Shown one piece after another: positions 15,771 through 24,490 of a stretch of DNA of 36,314 nucleotides (position 1 is its first letter; each line of letters starts with the position of its first letter). The notes beneath the pieces are model-generated. The model made no database searches. It was not told where the DNA came from and saw nothing but the letters and a program-made list of their open reading frames with translations. Both the position numbers and the translations under genes were made by a program. The DNA is from Planctomycetaceae bacterium. GTDB taxonomy: Bacteria > Planctomycetota > Planctomycetia > Pirellulales > Pirellulaceae. The stretch is taken from positions 1-36,314 of the forward strand of contig WFWZ01000199.1 in the NCBI GenBank assembly GCA_015490875.1. The letters run 5' to 3'.

Positions 15771-18192
15771 ATGTGGTCCGTTTCGCCCGCTGGCGACGAG
15801 TGCGTTTCCACTCGTGGTAAGCCGACTCGAGGCGCCCCAACGCGTCAGAGGCCGCTTCGACGAGTCCTCGAGGTGCTCCTTCGGGACGAAACCGGTCTTG
15901 ATAGTAGGCCTGCACGACCTGGTCGGGCAGAGTCCCGACGGTGGAATCTCCGAGGAGTTCTTGGAGGCGTGTTCCGGCTTGGAGGGCGAATTCGCGAGGC
16001 GTCGTCCCCGGAGAGCGCTGGCAACCAAAACGTCGCAATAGAGATTCGAGCCTCCGGTAATACGCGATCGACGGCAAGGGAGTGGTGCCAGCTTGCTTCC
16101 GGCGGCGCCGGCGCAAGCGTTTACGAAAGTGCACCAGCAGCGCCGTTACGCCTCCGGCCATCCCGATCAGAGCCCATTTCCACCATTGGCGCCACGCGCC
16201 ACCGAAGTTCTTTGGATCGGTCCGCCGTTCCCGCGACGCCGCCTGCCAAGGGGGATTGGTGATCAACCGAGTCCAATCCCATTCGTCGGCAGAAGGGTCG
16301 ATTTGCCCCAAGCCAGACGCCTGTTGCTGTTCGCGACTCAAGTTGAGCACATAATCATTCCAAAGCCACTTGGCATAGTCGAACGAATCGGTCACGCGAT
16401 CGAGGACGTTGCGAGCTGCCGTTGGTTCGCTGAGACGGGCCGGGGTGGGATCGAGACGCAGCCATCCGCCGCCGGCGTGCCGCTCCACATCAAGTATCGC
16501 ATTGATGGGGATCTCATCCGGCTCGAGGTAGGCCTCGACCCAGGCATGGGCATCCCGTTGGCGAACGATGTAGTACTGGCCGAACTGGTTGAGTTCTCCT
16601 CCGCGATATCCCACGACGATGCGGGAGGGGATCCCGATGCTGCGCAGCATGAGGGCCAAGGCGCTGGCGAAGTATTGGCAATGTCCATGACGATGGTTCA
16701 CCACAAAATCCTCGACCGGGTCCAATTCGGGGCGGCGGCGGGCTCGGATCTCGTTCAGATCGAGCGTGTACGTGAAGCGTCCGGGATCGAGGAACCAATC
16801 CTGCAGTGCCAGAGCCTGGTCGTACCGGCTGCCGTTGGGAGCTCGCTCGGCGACAATCTCCTTCGCCAACTTGCGCAACCCCGGGAAGCGGTCCCGCGGT
16901 GCCTCATTGCGTCCCAACTGATCGTAGTCCTCCGGTTCCATCCTCAACAGTCGCCGCTTCTCCGCTTCCAAAGCAAAACGCTGCCGCACCGTCTGCACCG
17001 GATTGATATGCGGTGTCACGGGTGTCTGCAGCCCGTAGCGAAAGGCGGTGGTAACGGTTTCGAAACGAAAGGCACGCTTGGTGGGTGTCAGTTGCTGGTC
17101 TGACTCCTGCTGCCGATAAAGGGCTTGAAGTCGCGGGTTGAAGCGGATGTTGGCGGGCGTCCGCGGACTGGAATAGGCGGGATAGATGTAGAACAGTCGC
17201 GCATCGCGCGTCGGCTCCAGCAGCGTATCCACCGCGACCAGTTCGCTCGTCGGTTTCGGTCGCGGCAAGCGCATACTTCCGGTGAACCCGTGCGAAACAT
17301 CTCGCTTCCAACGCGGTTGTCCTCGTTCGAGAACGTATCGCGTCAAGACGGCGCCTCGAAAATAGGGATTGGTAATCACCGTATATGGCGTATCGGTCCT
17401 GGCGCGGCGAAACGTGACACGCATTACCATCTGGTTGCTTTGCAGGAGCGTTCCCATTTCGTCGAACGTGATTTCGGGCGAGAAACCGACTTGCTTAGCG
17501 CCCGCAAAGCCTCCCTCTTCCCAGCCGATTCCTCCCACGCGCGGGAGCGTGTAGAAAAAGGTAGCGCCGAACAGCAGTGTCGCCACGGCAACTGCCGCTA
17601 GCTCCTTCCAGACGCCCCACTGCCTGAGCTCGGCGTCGACCGCCTCGCTCGACTCCATGGGGGCGAATTTGACCTGCATGAGCAACCGGTCTCGCTTGCG
17701 CCACCGAGGAAAGTGGAATCCGACCGAGTGCATGCCACGATGGATCGAAAAGAGCGCCAGCGCATACGTTCCCGCGACGGTGTAAGCCAAGAGCAGCAAG
17801 CCGAACATGGGACTGTTCGTCAGCAGAGCCGCAACGACGACGGCAAGCAGGCTGAAGATGGCAACCTGCCCATAGATGCGTTCATTTTTTTTCTGGATCA
17901 GTAGGATGAGTTGCACATAGACAAGTAATTCGCCGATGGCCACCAACTGTTCGCGACTAGAAAGCGAAAAGAAGTCATTTAAGACGGCGATCGCCGTCCC
18001 CAACATGGCCACGTTGGCAATGTAACGGTGGATGTAAAACCAGCCGAACCAGTCGTTCAGCGCGAATGCGATAAGAGCTGCTATAGCGATCGTGTACGTA
18101 AACCATGGCTCCTCCTGGCCCAACCCCAGCATGGCAGCCGAGAGGACCACCAAGGCGACGGTCAACAGTTGCAGCGTACGCAACAGCGTCAC
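15769..18192 (-). CDS. TgpA-like transmembrane transglutaminase-like protein (DUF3488/transglutaminase core/DUF4129)
   Basis: The 807-residue protein starts with about six membrane helices (roughly residues 5-200, for example MTLLRTLQLLTVALVVLSAA), followed by an extracytoplasmic region holding a papain-like transglutaminase core. The catalytic triad is visible as Cys in HGHCQYFASAL (about residue 502), His in RDAHAWVEAYL and Asp in WLRLDPTPA. Another helix near residue 690 (WALIGMAGGVTALLVHF) leads to a basic cytoplasmic tail with a DUF4129-like segment. This matches the TgpA family, which is essential in Pseudomonas and of unsettled substrate. The GTG start overlaps the DUF58 stop (GTGA), and MoxR is upstream, giving the well-known MoxR-DUF58-transglutaminase arrangement. 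A role in envelope protein cross-linking or hydrolysis is inferred. Confidence 0.9.
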   Translation of the reverse strand: MTLLRTLQLLTVALVVLSAAMLGLGQEEPWFTYTIAIAALIAFALNDWFGWFYIHRYIANVAMLGTAIAVLNDFFSLSSREQLVAIGELLVYVQLILLIQKKNERIYGQVAIFSLLAVVVAALLTNSPMFGLLLLAYTVAGTYALALFSIHRGMHSVGFHFPRWRKRDRLLMQVKFAPMESSEAVDAELRQWGVWKELAAVAVATLLFGATFFYTLPRVGGIGWEEGGFAGAKQVGFSPEITFDEMGTLLQSNQMVMRVTFRRARTDTPYTVITNPYFRGAVLTRYVLERGQPRWKRDVSHGFTGSMRLPRPKPTSELVAVDTLLEPTRDARLFYIYPAYSSPRTPANIRFNPRLQALYRQQESDQQLTPTKRAFRFETVTTAFRYGLQTPVTPHINPVQTVRQRFALEAEKRRLLRMEPEDYDQLGRNEAPRDRFPGLRKLAKEIVAERAPNGSRYDQALALQDWFLDPGRFTYTLDLNEIRARRRPELDPVEDFVVNHRHGHCQYFASALALMLRSIGIPSRIVVGYRGGELNQFGQYYIVRQRDAHAWVEAYLEPDEIPINAILDVERHAGGGWLRLDPTPARLSEPTAARNVLDRVTDSFDYAKWLWNDYVLNLSREQQQASGLGQIDPSADEWDWTRLITNPPWQAASRERRTDPKNFGGAWRQWWKWALIGMAGGVTALLVHFRKRLRRRRRKQAGTTPLPSIAYYRRLESLLRRFGCQRSPGTTPREFALQAGTRLQELLGDSTVGTLPDQVVQAYYQDRFRPEGAPRGLVEAASDALGRLESAYHEWKRTRRQRAKRTT

Positions 18193-19460
18193 GATCCGGC
18201 CTCCGTCACGACCTCTGGTTGCTCATCTTGTTCTTCCTTCGGTGGTTCCTCTTTCGCACGAACCGGTTCACGATCCGCGGCAATGGCCGTTTCGCCTGGA
18301 GGAGCTTCGAACCAGCGCTCGTAGTCGCTTGGCCCAATCCACGTGACCTCACACCCCACCCATCCGATCTGCCCGGGCCGCTCACGTGAGCTGATGACGA
18401 TGACGTTTCGCTGAGGCATGGAAGCCAAATCTCGAGCATCCAACGGGTTGGTTTTACGCGACGTCGGACGGGCCATTGCCAGAGCGTCGAGAATGCGCAC
18501 CGCGAGGGCCCCCTTGAGCATCCCTCGCCAACTCTCGCGAGACTCCCCGTGCAGCACCACGTGAACTTCTTGATCGCCGCGCCGCCGCCGGTCCTGGATG
18601 ACCGTGGCGGCGAACTGCAAGACTCGCTCGACCGCTGCGATCCGGTCTTCCGATGCATCCTCGGGAGCCCAAAGATCGATTACCAGTGTCAGGGCTTCGT
18701 CCCGACGCTGTTCGAATTGCTTGACCGTCAGTTCGTCGAGTCGTGCCGTCGTGCGCCAATGAATCCAACGCCGACTATCCCCCGGGCGCCATTCGCGCAA
18801 GCCATAATAATCCCCTTCCAACCGCCCTTTCCGCGGCTGCGCCGTTCGTTGTCCGAGCTGAGATTGTCGGAGGAGCGCATGCCATGCCGGGCGGAGTCTT
18901 CCCAAAGCCGGCCAGACCGTCACGCTCCGGCGGTGACGGAGCCACGCACTACTGCGAACCAGTCCCAAAGGAAAGGACGTGCTGATGCGCACCGGTCCCA
19001 GTTTGTAAGTCCCGCGGCGAGGAAACGTCAACTTGTATCCAACGCGAACCGAACGCTTCGGTGCCAGGCAGGGTGTCACCACGCGAGCTCTCCGATAGGC
19101 CGTTTGGCCTTCCTGACGCACACCCTCGTCCAAAACGACACTCCACGCCGCCAGTTTGGCGTCCCCGTTGTGAAGCAACCAGGAAGCTCGAAGCGGCTCG
19201 CCAACATGGACGCGCGCCAATGGCACCTCCGAAGCCTCAATATGGCGCAGCGCCCACCGAACCAGGAGCCAATTCCAGAGGAGCGGTCCCAGCATCAACC
19301 CCGCCAGCAACACCAGCAAGTTGACTTCTCGCAAGACGGCTCCGCCGATAATGAAGGCGACGACCAGCACATAGTACCAGCCCTCCGCCGTCAGGCGCTG
19401 GGTCGGCGATGAGAGCGACTCGCGTGTGCGGCGACGATCGGAAAGGGGGGCGGCAATCAT
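18189..19460 (-). CDS. DUF58 domain-containing membrane protein
   Basis: This 423-residue protein has two N-terminal membrane helices (about residues 25-70, LVVAFIIGGAVLREVNLLVLL) and then the DUF58 domain, a von Willebrand A-like region. The diagnostic motif is GLREWRPGDSRRWIHWRTTA, continuing into RLDELTVKQFE. The protein ends with an acidic Glu/Pro-rich tail. DUF58 proteins nearly always travel with MoxR ATPases and are thought to be their clients or partners in complex assembly. ATG 19460 is chosen over TTG 19472. The gene is 32 nt after moxR-like and overlaps the transglutaminase start by 4 nt, so all three are likely one transcript. The biochemical function is unknown. Confidence 0.9.
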   Translation of the reverse strand: MIAAPLSDRRRTRESLSSPTQRLTAEGWYYVLVVAFIIGGAVLREVNLLVLLAGLMLGPLLWNWLLVRWALRHIEASEVPLARVHVGEPLRASWLLHNGDAKLAAWSVVLDEGVRQEGQTAYRRARVVTPCLAPKRSVRVGYKLTFPRRGTYKLGPVRISTSFPLGLVRSSAWLRHRRSVTVWPALGRLRPAWHALLRQSQLGQRTAQPRKGRLEGDYYGLREWRPGDSRRWIHWRTTARLDELTVKQFEQRRDEALTLVIDLWAPEDASEDRIAAVERVLQFAATVIQDRRRRGDQEVHVVLHGESRESWRGMLKGALAVRILDALAMARPTSRKTNPLDARDLASMPQRNVIVISSRERPGQIGWVGCEVTWIGPSDYERWFEAPPGETAIAADREPVRAKEEPPKEEQDEQPEVVTEAGS

Positions 19461-19492
19461 GGCAACCTGCAAGCGGCATATCGGCCGCGGAG

Positions 19493-20437
19493 CTAAACAG
19501 GAACGGGTACTTGTTCGACCAACTGCTGGATCAGTTGCTCGGTCTCGCGAGCTCGCGTGCCTTGAACATAGCCTTTGGGGATCACGCGATGAGAAAGCAC
19601 TGCGGGAGCAAGCTGTTTCACGTCATCGGGAACCACGAAATCCCGACCGTCGAGAAAGGCGGCTGCTTGAGCCGCACGGTAGAGATTCAACGCTCCCCGC
19701 GTACTGACTCCCACATGCAGCTCGTCGCTCTCGCGTGTCGACTCCACGATATCCAACAAGTATTCCGAGACCGCGTCATCGAATCGAACACTGCTCACCG
19801 CACGCTGTAACTCCAATACCTGCTCCTCGGTCACCACCGCCTCGAGTCGCTCCACCGGCTCGCCGTCCCGATGCGTCTGCAAGACCTGCCGTTCGTGCTC
19901 GCGGTCGGGATAGCCAATCGAAATCCGAAGCAAGAACCGATCGAGCTGGCTCTCCGGCAATGGATACGTCCCCTCGTATTCGTAAGGGTTCTGCGTCGCA
20001 ATCACGATGAATGGCTGAGGCAACGGGTGCGTCTGTCCGTCGGCGGAGACCTGCCGGTCGCTCATCGCTTCCAAGAGGGCGCTTTGCGTCCTCGGCGGGG
20101 CTCGGTTGATTTCATCGGCCAGCACCACGTTGGCGAAGATCGGTCCGGCATTAAAAGTAAATTCGCGGCGTTGCGAGTCGTAGACGCTGCTTCCCACGAT
20201 ATCGCTGGGCAGGAGGTCGGGTGTGAACTGCAGGCGGCAAAACCGCCCGTGGATGCTCCGAGCCAGCGCCTTGCCGACCAGCGTCTTCCCGACCCCGGGA
20301 ACGTCTTCTAACAAAAGATGCTCCCCCGAAAGCAACGCCACCAGGCAGAACCGGACCACCTCCGGTTTCCCCAAAACGACGCTGGAGATATTGGCTTCCA
20401 AATCGGATACCCGCTGGTGTAATTCCTCGCGGCTCAT
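19493..20437 (-). CDS. MoxR family AAA+ ATPase
   Basis: The 314-residue protein is a cytoplasmic AAA+ chaperone-like ATPase. Walker A is EDVPGVGKT (44-52), Walker B is VVLADEINRAPPRTQ, sensor 1 is VIATQNPYEYEGTYPLPE and the arginine-finger region reads SQLDRFLLRISIGYP. The C-terminal lid domain includes VSTRGALNLYRAAQA and VPDDVKQLAPAVLSHR, both typical of MoxR. It is the first gene of the minus-strand operon MoxR-DUF58-transglutaminase, where the ATPase probably remodels the VWA-like DUF58 protein. It is transcribed divergently from the zinc-ribbon protein gene at 20664, sharing a 226-nt intergenic region. Length and motif order are normal for the family. Confidence 0.93.
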   Translation of the reverse strand: MSREELHQRVSDLEANISSVVLGKPEVVRFCLVALLSGEHLLLEDVPGVGKTLVGKALARSIHGRFCRLQFTPDLLPSDIVGSSVYDSQRREFTFNAGPIFANVVLADEINRAPPRTQSALLEAMSDRQVSADGQTHPLPQPFIVIATQNPYEYEGTYPLPESQLDRFLLRISIGYPDREHERQVLQTHRDGEPVERLEAVVTEEQVLELQRAVSSVRFDDAVSEYLLDIVESTRESDELHVGVSTRGALNLYRAAQAAAFLDGRDFVVPDDVKQLAPAVLSHRVIPKGYVQGTRARETEQLIQQLVEQVPVPV

Positions 20438-20599
20438 GAAAGGCCCTCAAGAGAAGATGAACGTCTCAGCGCGTGTGCCTCGCGTCTCATCGTAACTTCC
20501 CGTGGCACCTGAGGAAAGCGGCGAGCCGCCAAGGGGAAAGCCGGCGGGCGGAAAACCGTGTCTGCTGGGCGGCATCTCAGGTCATGTCGAATGGAATTG

Positions 20600-20608
20600 T
20601 GGTATAGT
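20600..20608 (+). promoter_or_regulatory. candidate extended -10 promoter
   Basis: TGG-TATAGT is an extended -10 element about 55 nt before the ATG at 20664. No convincing -35 box was seen. It lies in the divergent region shared with the MoxR gene. Confidence 0.35.
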
Positions 20609-20663
20609 GGCAGGCAGTGATTCCAATGCTGGGGGTACGGCACGCCGTTGAAGGTGGTCCGTC

Positions 20664-22571
20664 ATGGGTCGTGGGAAATCGTCTTCATCATCTTTACGCA
20701 TCCAGTTCGCGGGGAAGAACCAACCGGCGATTCCCCCCGATCCCCTCCCGGTTTGGTCGCTCGAAAGCACCGATCCGTTACCGGCACACGACGACGCTCT
20801 TGAGGACAGGCTAGCCGAGCCCCCACCTCCTCTTCGCCCCGTCCTCGATGGAGAAACCTGGGGCTGTTCATGTCCCAACTGTGGGGCACCGCTGGCTATT
20901 CGCGCGTATCTGGCTCGAGTCGACTGCTGGCTCTGCGGGACAGCTGTCGCCGTCGAACACGTCACTCCCCCGCCGCGCCCAGCACCTCCACCCCAGCCCC
21001 GACGGACGGTACGACCCGAGTCGCGAAGGCCGCGAGCGCCAGCACCAGCGGGCTCGTCCAAGCCACACTCCGCGCCCGCGCGACGCGATCGGCCGGCGCC
21101 AACTCGCCGGCCCGTCGTCGTTGCCTCGTATGACAGCGGCTCGTTCCTGGCCCCTTGGCTCATCAGCCTGATCATCCACATCGTCCTCTTGACGCTCCTC
21201 GGGCTGCTCCAGTTTCCCGAACCCCAGCCCCCCGCCATCACCCTGTCGGCGCTGGTGGCCGAGCCACGTCGCGAGGGGGATCAGGAGCCGAAGTTCGAGG
21301 TGCCGCCGGATGCCGAGTTCGACCTGCCGGTGCCGAATGTTGATCTGAGTAACCCGCAAACGCGTCGCATGATGGTCCGTGCCGACCAGGAAGCCCGTCG
21401 ATTGCGACTGATCGATCAAGACCCGGCGGTACTCGAACCCCTCCCAAAAGTCGCGTCCCGACTCCAATCCCATGACCGCTCCGCCATGCTCCTCAGCCGG
21501 GACCCGCGACTCCGAGCCGAAATCATCAAGAAAGAGGGAGGCACCACGTTGACCGAAGCGGCCGTCGCCCGAGGACTCGATTGGCTGCGACGCCACCAAC
21601 ACTCTAACGGGAGCTGGTCGCCGACCGAGTTCCGCCGCGACGCACATTGTTCTTGCTCGACTCCCGGAGGGCCTTCGAGTCGTCACGTCGGAACCGCTTT
21701 GGCACTACTTCCTTTTCTCGGTGCCGGTCAAACCCATTTGCAGGGGTACTATCGGGATACCGTCGCTCGAGGCCTCAAGTGGCTGCTCGACCACCAGAAA
21801 CCCAATGGTGACTTGCGAGGCAGCTCCCAGCGTCTCCCCGGGATGTACGGCCAGGGACAAGCGGCCATCGTGCTTTGCGAGGCCTACTTGATGACCGGCG
21901 ACGAAGCTCTGCGCGGGCCGGCCCAGAAAGCCATCGATTTCATCCTCAAGGCGCAATACGAAGACGGCGGTTGGAGATACGTTCCTCGCCAGGAGCTACG
22001 AGGCCGGCATGCGAGTGACACGAGCGTCGTTGGCTGGCAACTGATGGCGCTTCAAAGTGCGATCGCCGCCGAGCTGCACGTGCCCGATGCCGCTCTGGAA
22101 GCTGCCTCGCACTACCTCGATAGCGTCCAAAGCCGCGGGGGCAGCCGCTACGCCTACATGCGCGGTCACAGTCCCTCCCCGGCGATGACCGCCGAAGGAC
22201 TTCTCTGCCGCATCTATCTGGGATGGCAAAAGGACCGGCCCGGTCTTCGGGAAGGACTCGACTACCTGCTCGAAGAAGCGTCTCCTCGTCGCGGGAGCAT
22301 CAACATTTACTACTGGTACTATGCCACGCAGGCCTTTCACCACTACGGTGGCAGTCGCTGGCGTCGCTGGAACGGCGCCGTTCGCGACCGACTCGTGGCG
22401 GCTCAAGCCCGAAAAGGGCATGAGGCCGGAAGCTGGGTTCCCCAGGCAGGCCACGATGGAGGCGGCGGTCGACTCTACATGACCGCACTCGCCATCTGCA
22501 CGCTCGAAGTCTACTATCGGCATTTGCCCATCTTCCGGGCATTGGACTTGGAGCCCGGTGAATCGCCGTGA
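20664..22571 (+). CDS. zinc-ribbon, single-pass membrane protein with terpenoid cyclase-like alpha/alpha toroid domain
   Basis: The 635-residue protein has an unusual order. A cytoplasmic N-terminal part holds a zinc ribbon (Cys70, Cys73, Cys88 and Cys91 in CSCPNCG and CWLCG), then a Pro/Arg-rich linker (about 100-150), one membrane helix (about 163-183, APWLISLIIHIVLLTLLGLL), a helical spacer, and from about residue 300 a squalene-hopene-cyclase/prenyltransferase-like toroid. Toroid repeats show the QW-like pattern: RGLDWLRRHQHSNGSW, RGLKWLLDHQKPNGDL, FILKAQYEDGGWRY. No DxDD or DCTAE acid motif of true cyclases was found, so binding rather than catalysis is likely; related planctomycete proteins are annotated only by fold. 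It starts at ATG 20664 and its stop overlaps a possible GTG start of the SDR gene. Confidence 0.85.
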   Translation: MGRGKSSSSSLRIQFAGKNQPAIPPDPLPVWSLESTDPLPAHDDALEDRLAEPPPPLRPVLDGETWGCSCPNCGAPLAIRAYLARVDCWLCGTAVAVEHVTPPPRPAPPPQPRRTVRPESRRPRAPAPAGSSKPHSAPARRDRPAPTRRPVVVASYDSGSFLAPWLISLIIHIVLLTLLGLLQFPEPQPPAITLSALVAEPRREGDQEPKFEVPPDAEFDLPVPNVDLSNPQTRRMMVRADQEARRLRLIDQDPAVLEPLPKVASRLQSHDRSAMLLSRDPRLRAEIIKKEGGTTLTEAAVARGLDWLRRHQHSNGSWSPTEFRRDAHCSCSTPGGPSSRHVGTALALLPFLGAGQTHLQGYYRDTVARGLKWLLDHQKPNGDLRGSSQRLPGMYGQGQAAIVLCEAYLMTGDEALRGPAQKAIDFILKAQYEDGGWRYVPRQELRGRHASDTSVVGWQLMALQSAIAAELHVPDAALEAASHYLDSVQSRGGSRYAYMRGHSPSPAMTAEGLLCRIYLGWQKDRPGLREGLDYLLEEASPRRGSINIYYWYYATQAFHHYGGSRWRRWNGAVRDRLVAAQARKGHEAGSWVPQAGHDGGGGRLYMTALAICTLEVYYRHLPIFRALDLEPGESP

Positions 22572-22601
22572 ACGAACACCCTATTGCCAAAACATTGCCG
22601 C

Positions 22602-22607
22602 AAGGAG
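22602..22607 (+). promoter_or_regulatory. ribosome-binding site deciding the SDR start
   Basis: AAGGAG lies 8 nt before GTG 22616 and is the best Shine-Dalgarno match near this gene. It favours 22616 over the GTG at 22568, which overlaps the previous stop codon but has no well-spaced site. Confidence 0.5.
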
Positions 22608-22615
22608 CCGGATCG

Positions 22616-23389
22616 GTGTCAGCAACGAAGGAGCCTCAACGAAGCTATCTCGTCACGGGAGCCGCATCGGGACTCGGCGCGGCGACGGCTCGCTACTTCG
22701 CCAGCGAAGGAGCAGCCGTCGTGCTGGCCGATGTGCAAGAGGAGGCCGTAACCGAGTTGGCCGAACAATTGGGGGCTCACTCTCGAGCGGCTCGGATGGA
22801 CGTGACCGTCGAAAGCGATGTCGTTGATGCACTCAAGAAGGCAACTGAGTTGGCCCCTTTGCGAGGCGTGATCCACTGCGCCGGGATCTTGACCGCCGGC
22901 CGCGTCGTTTCGAAACAGGGACCACATGACCTCGAAGCGTTTCGCAAATCGATCGACGTCAACCTGATCGGATCGTTCAACGTGCTGCGCCTGGCCGCAG
23001 CCGAACTCATGCAAGTCGAGCCTGACCACGAAGGAGAACGAGGCGTCGTCGTTCTAACCTCCTCCGTTGCGGCCTTCGAAGGCCAAATCGGACAGATCGC
23101 CTACTCGGCGGCCAAAGGAGCCGTTGCCAGCATGGTCCTCCCGGCCGCTCGCGAACTGGGCAAGTTCGGCGTGCGCGTCGTGGCCGTCGCCCCCGGCGTT
23201 TTCGAAACGCCCATGATGCAAGCAGCTCCGGAGGCCGTCCGCGAATCCCTCTTGGCGCAAACCGTCTTCCCTCATCGGCTCGGTAAACCCCACGAGTTCG
23301 CCCAATTCGTCTGGCATATCTGCCACAATCGGATGCTCAACGGAAGCGTTCTCCGACTCGACGGAGCCATGCGGATGCAGGCCAAATGA
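22616..23389 (+). CDS. short-chain dehydrogenase/reductase (SDR), HSD10-like
   Basis: The 257-residue classical SDR has the cofactor loop TGAASGLG (about 14-21), an acidic residue after the second strand (LADVQEE) that favours NAD over NADP, and the catalytic Ser and Tyr-x-x-x-Lys in LTSSVAAFEG and AYSAAKGA. The C-terminal PGVFETPM and the NGSVLRLDGAMRM ending resemble 3-hydroxyacyl-CoA dehydrogenase type II and acetoacetyl-CoA reductase-like SDRs. GTG 22616 has a strong Shine-Dalgarno site; an alternative GTG start at 22568 would add 16 residues and overlap the upstream stop. A fatty-acid beta-oxidation role is plausible together with the MDR gene downstream and the MaoC hydratase at 29285, but the true substrate is unknown. 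Confidence 0.9.
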   Translation: MSATKEPQRSYLVTGAASGLGAATARYFASEGAAVVLADVQEEAVTELAEQLGAHSRAARMDVTVESDVVDALKKATELAPLRGVIHCAGILTAGRVVSKQGPHDLEAFRKSIDVNLIGSFNVLRLAAAELMQVEPDHEGERGVVVLTSSVAAFEGQIGQIAYSAAKGAVASMVLPAARELGKFGVRVVAVAPGVFETPMMQAAPEAVRESLLAQTVFPHRLGKPHEFAQFVWHICHNRMLNGSVLRLDGAMRMQAK

Positions 23390-23488
23390 GGTCACCCCAA
23401 ACCGCCAACCAGCCTCACAACCGTTTGGTGCAACGATCGCCCAAGCGTTCCTGTCGTCGAATGAATCATCTATCTGCGAGCGACTGCC

Positions 23489-24490
23489 ATGCGATGTGCC
23501 GTTTTGAAGGAACTACGACACGCGCTGGATTTGGAGACGCGCCCTGATCCGATTCCAGCCGAAGGACAACTCGTCGTCGAACTCCATGCTGCCGCACTCA
23601 ACCGGCGCGACTACTGGATCACCCAAGGGCTCTATCCGGGTATCCAGCTCCCCGTGGTGCTAGGATCGGACGGAGCGGGGACCGTGCTCGCGGCTGGATC
23701 AACCGAGGATGCAGGATGGGTCGGCCAGGCCGTCGTGATCAACCCTGGCTGGGATTGGGGAGAAGATCCCCGCGTTCAGAGTGACCGCTTCCGCATCCTC
23801 GGCATGCCCGATGACGGTACGCTCGCCACGCACGTCGTCGTTCCCACGGAATACGTCGCCCCGAAACCGCCTGATTACAGTTGGCACGAGGCGGCGGCCC
23901 TCCCGCTAGCCGGCGTCACTGCGTACCGGGCCTGCTGCACCCGCGGCCGACTCGAGTCGGCAGATCGGGTGCTGATCACCGGCATCGGTGGCGGGGTGGC
24001 CACGATGGCATTGATGTGGGCCAGATCAGCGGGCGCTGCCATCGCGGTTACGTCCTCTTCCCCGCAGAAGATCGAACAGGCGCAGCATCTGGGTGCCAGC
24101 GCCGGTTTTCTCTACACCGACGCGTCGTGGCCCGAGGCGTGTCTCGAGCAGTTCGGACGCCCGACGCTCATCGTCGACGGTGCCGGCGGCCCCGGCTACA
24201 ACGTCCTCATCGACTTGTTGGCTCCGGGAGGCCGACTCGTCAACTACGGTGCCACCGCCGGCGCTCCCCCGAAGCTCGACCTGTTCAAAGTCTTTTGGAA
24301 GCAGCTCGATCTGCAAGGCTCGACGATGGGCTCGCCCGACGATTTCGCTCAGATGCTCGAGTCGGTCCGCCGTCAGGGAGTTCGGCCTGTGATCGACAGC
24401 GTCTTCCCGCTTGAGCGAATCAATGACGCGATGGAACGGCTGGCGGGCAAGGATCACTTCGGGAAGATCGTGATTGATTGCGGCTCGTAA
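23489..24490 (+). CDS. MDR-superfamily NAD(P)H-dependent oxidoreductase, quinone-reductase/alcohol-dehydrogenase-like
   Basis: The 333-residue protein has the GroES-like N-terminal domain (LVVELHAAALNRRDYWITQG, then LPVVLGSDGAGTV) and a Rossmann domain with GIGGGVATMALMWARSAGA. HxxE metal ligands of zinc alcohol dehydrogenases are not obvious; Asn-Arg-Arg-Asp replaces the Cys/His site, so it is closer to zinc-independent quinone oxidoreductases or to zinc-binding-protein relatives such as the YhdH/enoyl-reductase branch. Downstream are GAGGPGYNVLIDLLAPGGRL and the terminal GKIVID motif that closes the family. It lies 99 nt after the SDR on the same strand. Its last 71 nt overlap the end of the convergent pdxA gene, which is unusually long for a convergent overlap. 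Confidence 0.88.
   Translation: MRCAVLKELRHALDLETRPDPIPAEGQLVVELHAAALNRRDYWITQGLYPGIQLPVVLGSDGAGTVLAAGSTEDAGWVGQAVVINPGWDWGEDPRVQSDRFRILGMPDDGTLATHVVVPTEYVAPKPPDYSWHEAAALPLAGVTAYRACCTRGRLESADRVLITGIGGGVATMALMWARSAGAAIAVTSSSPQKIEQAQHLGASAGFLYTDASWPEACLEQFGRPTLIVDGAGGPGYNVLIDLLAPGGRLVNYGATAGAPPKLDLFKVFWKQLDLQGSTMGSPDDFAQMLESVRRQGVRPVIDSVFPLERINDAMERLAGKDHFGKIVIDCGS

Noticed and set aside
16093..17103. 336-codon plus-strand ORF opposite the transglutaminase
   Set aside because: Antisense to the catalytic domain, whose Cys-His-Asp triad is clear; translation has no recognisable pattern.
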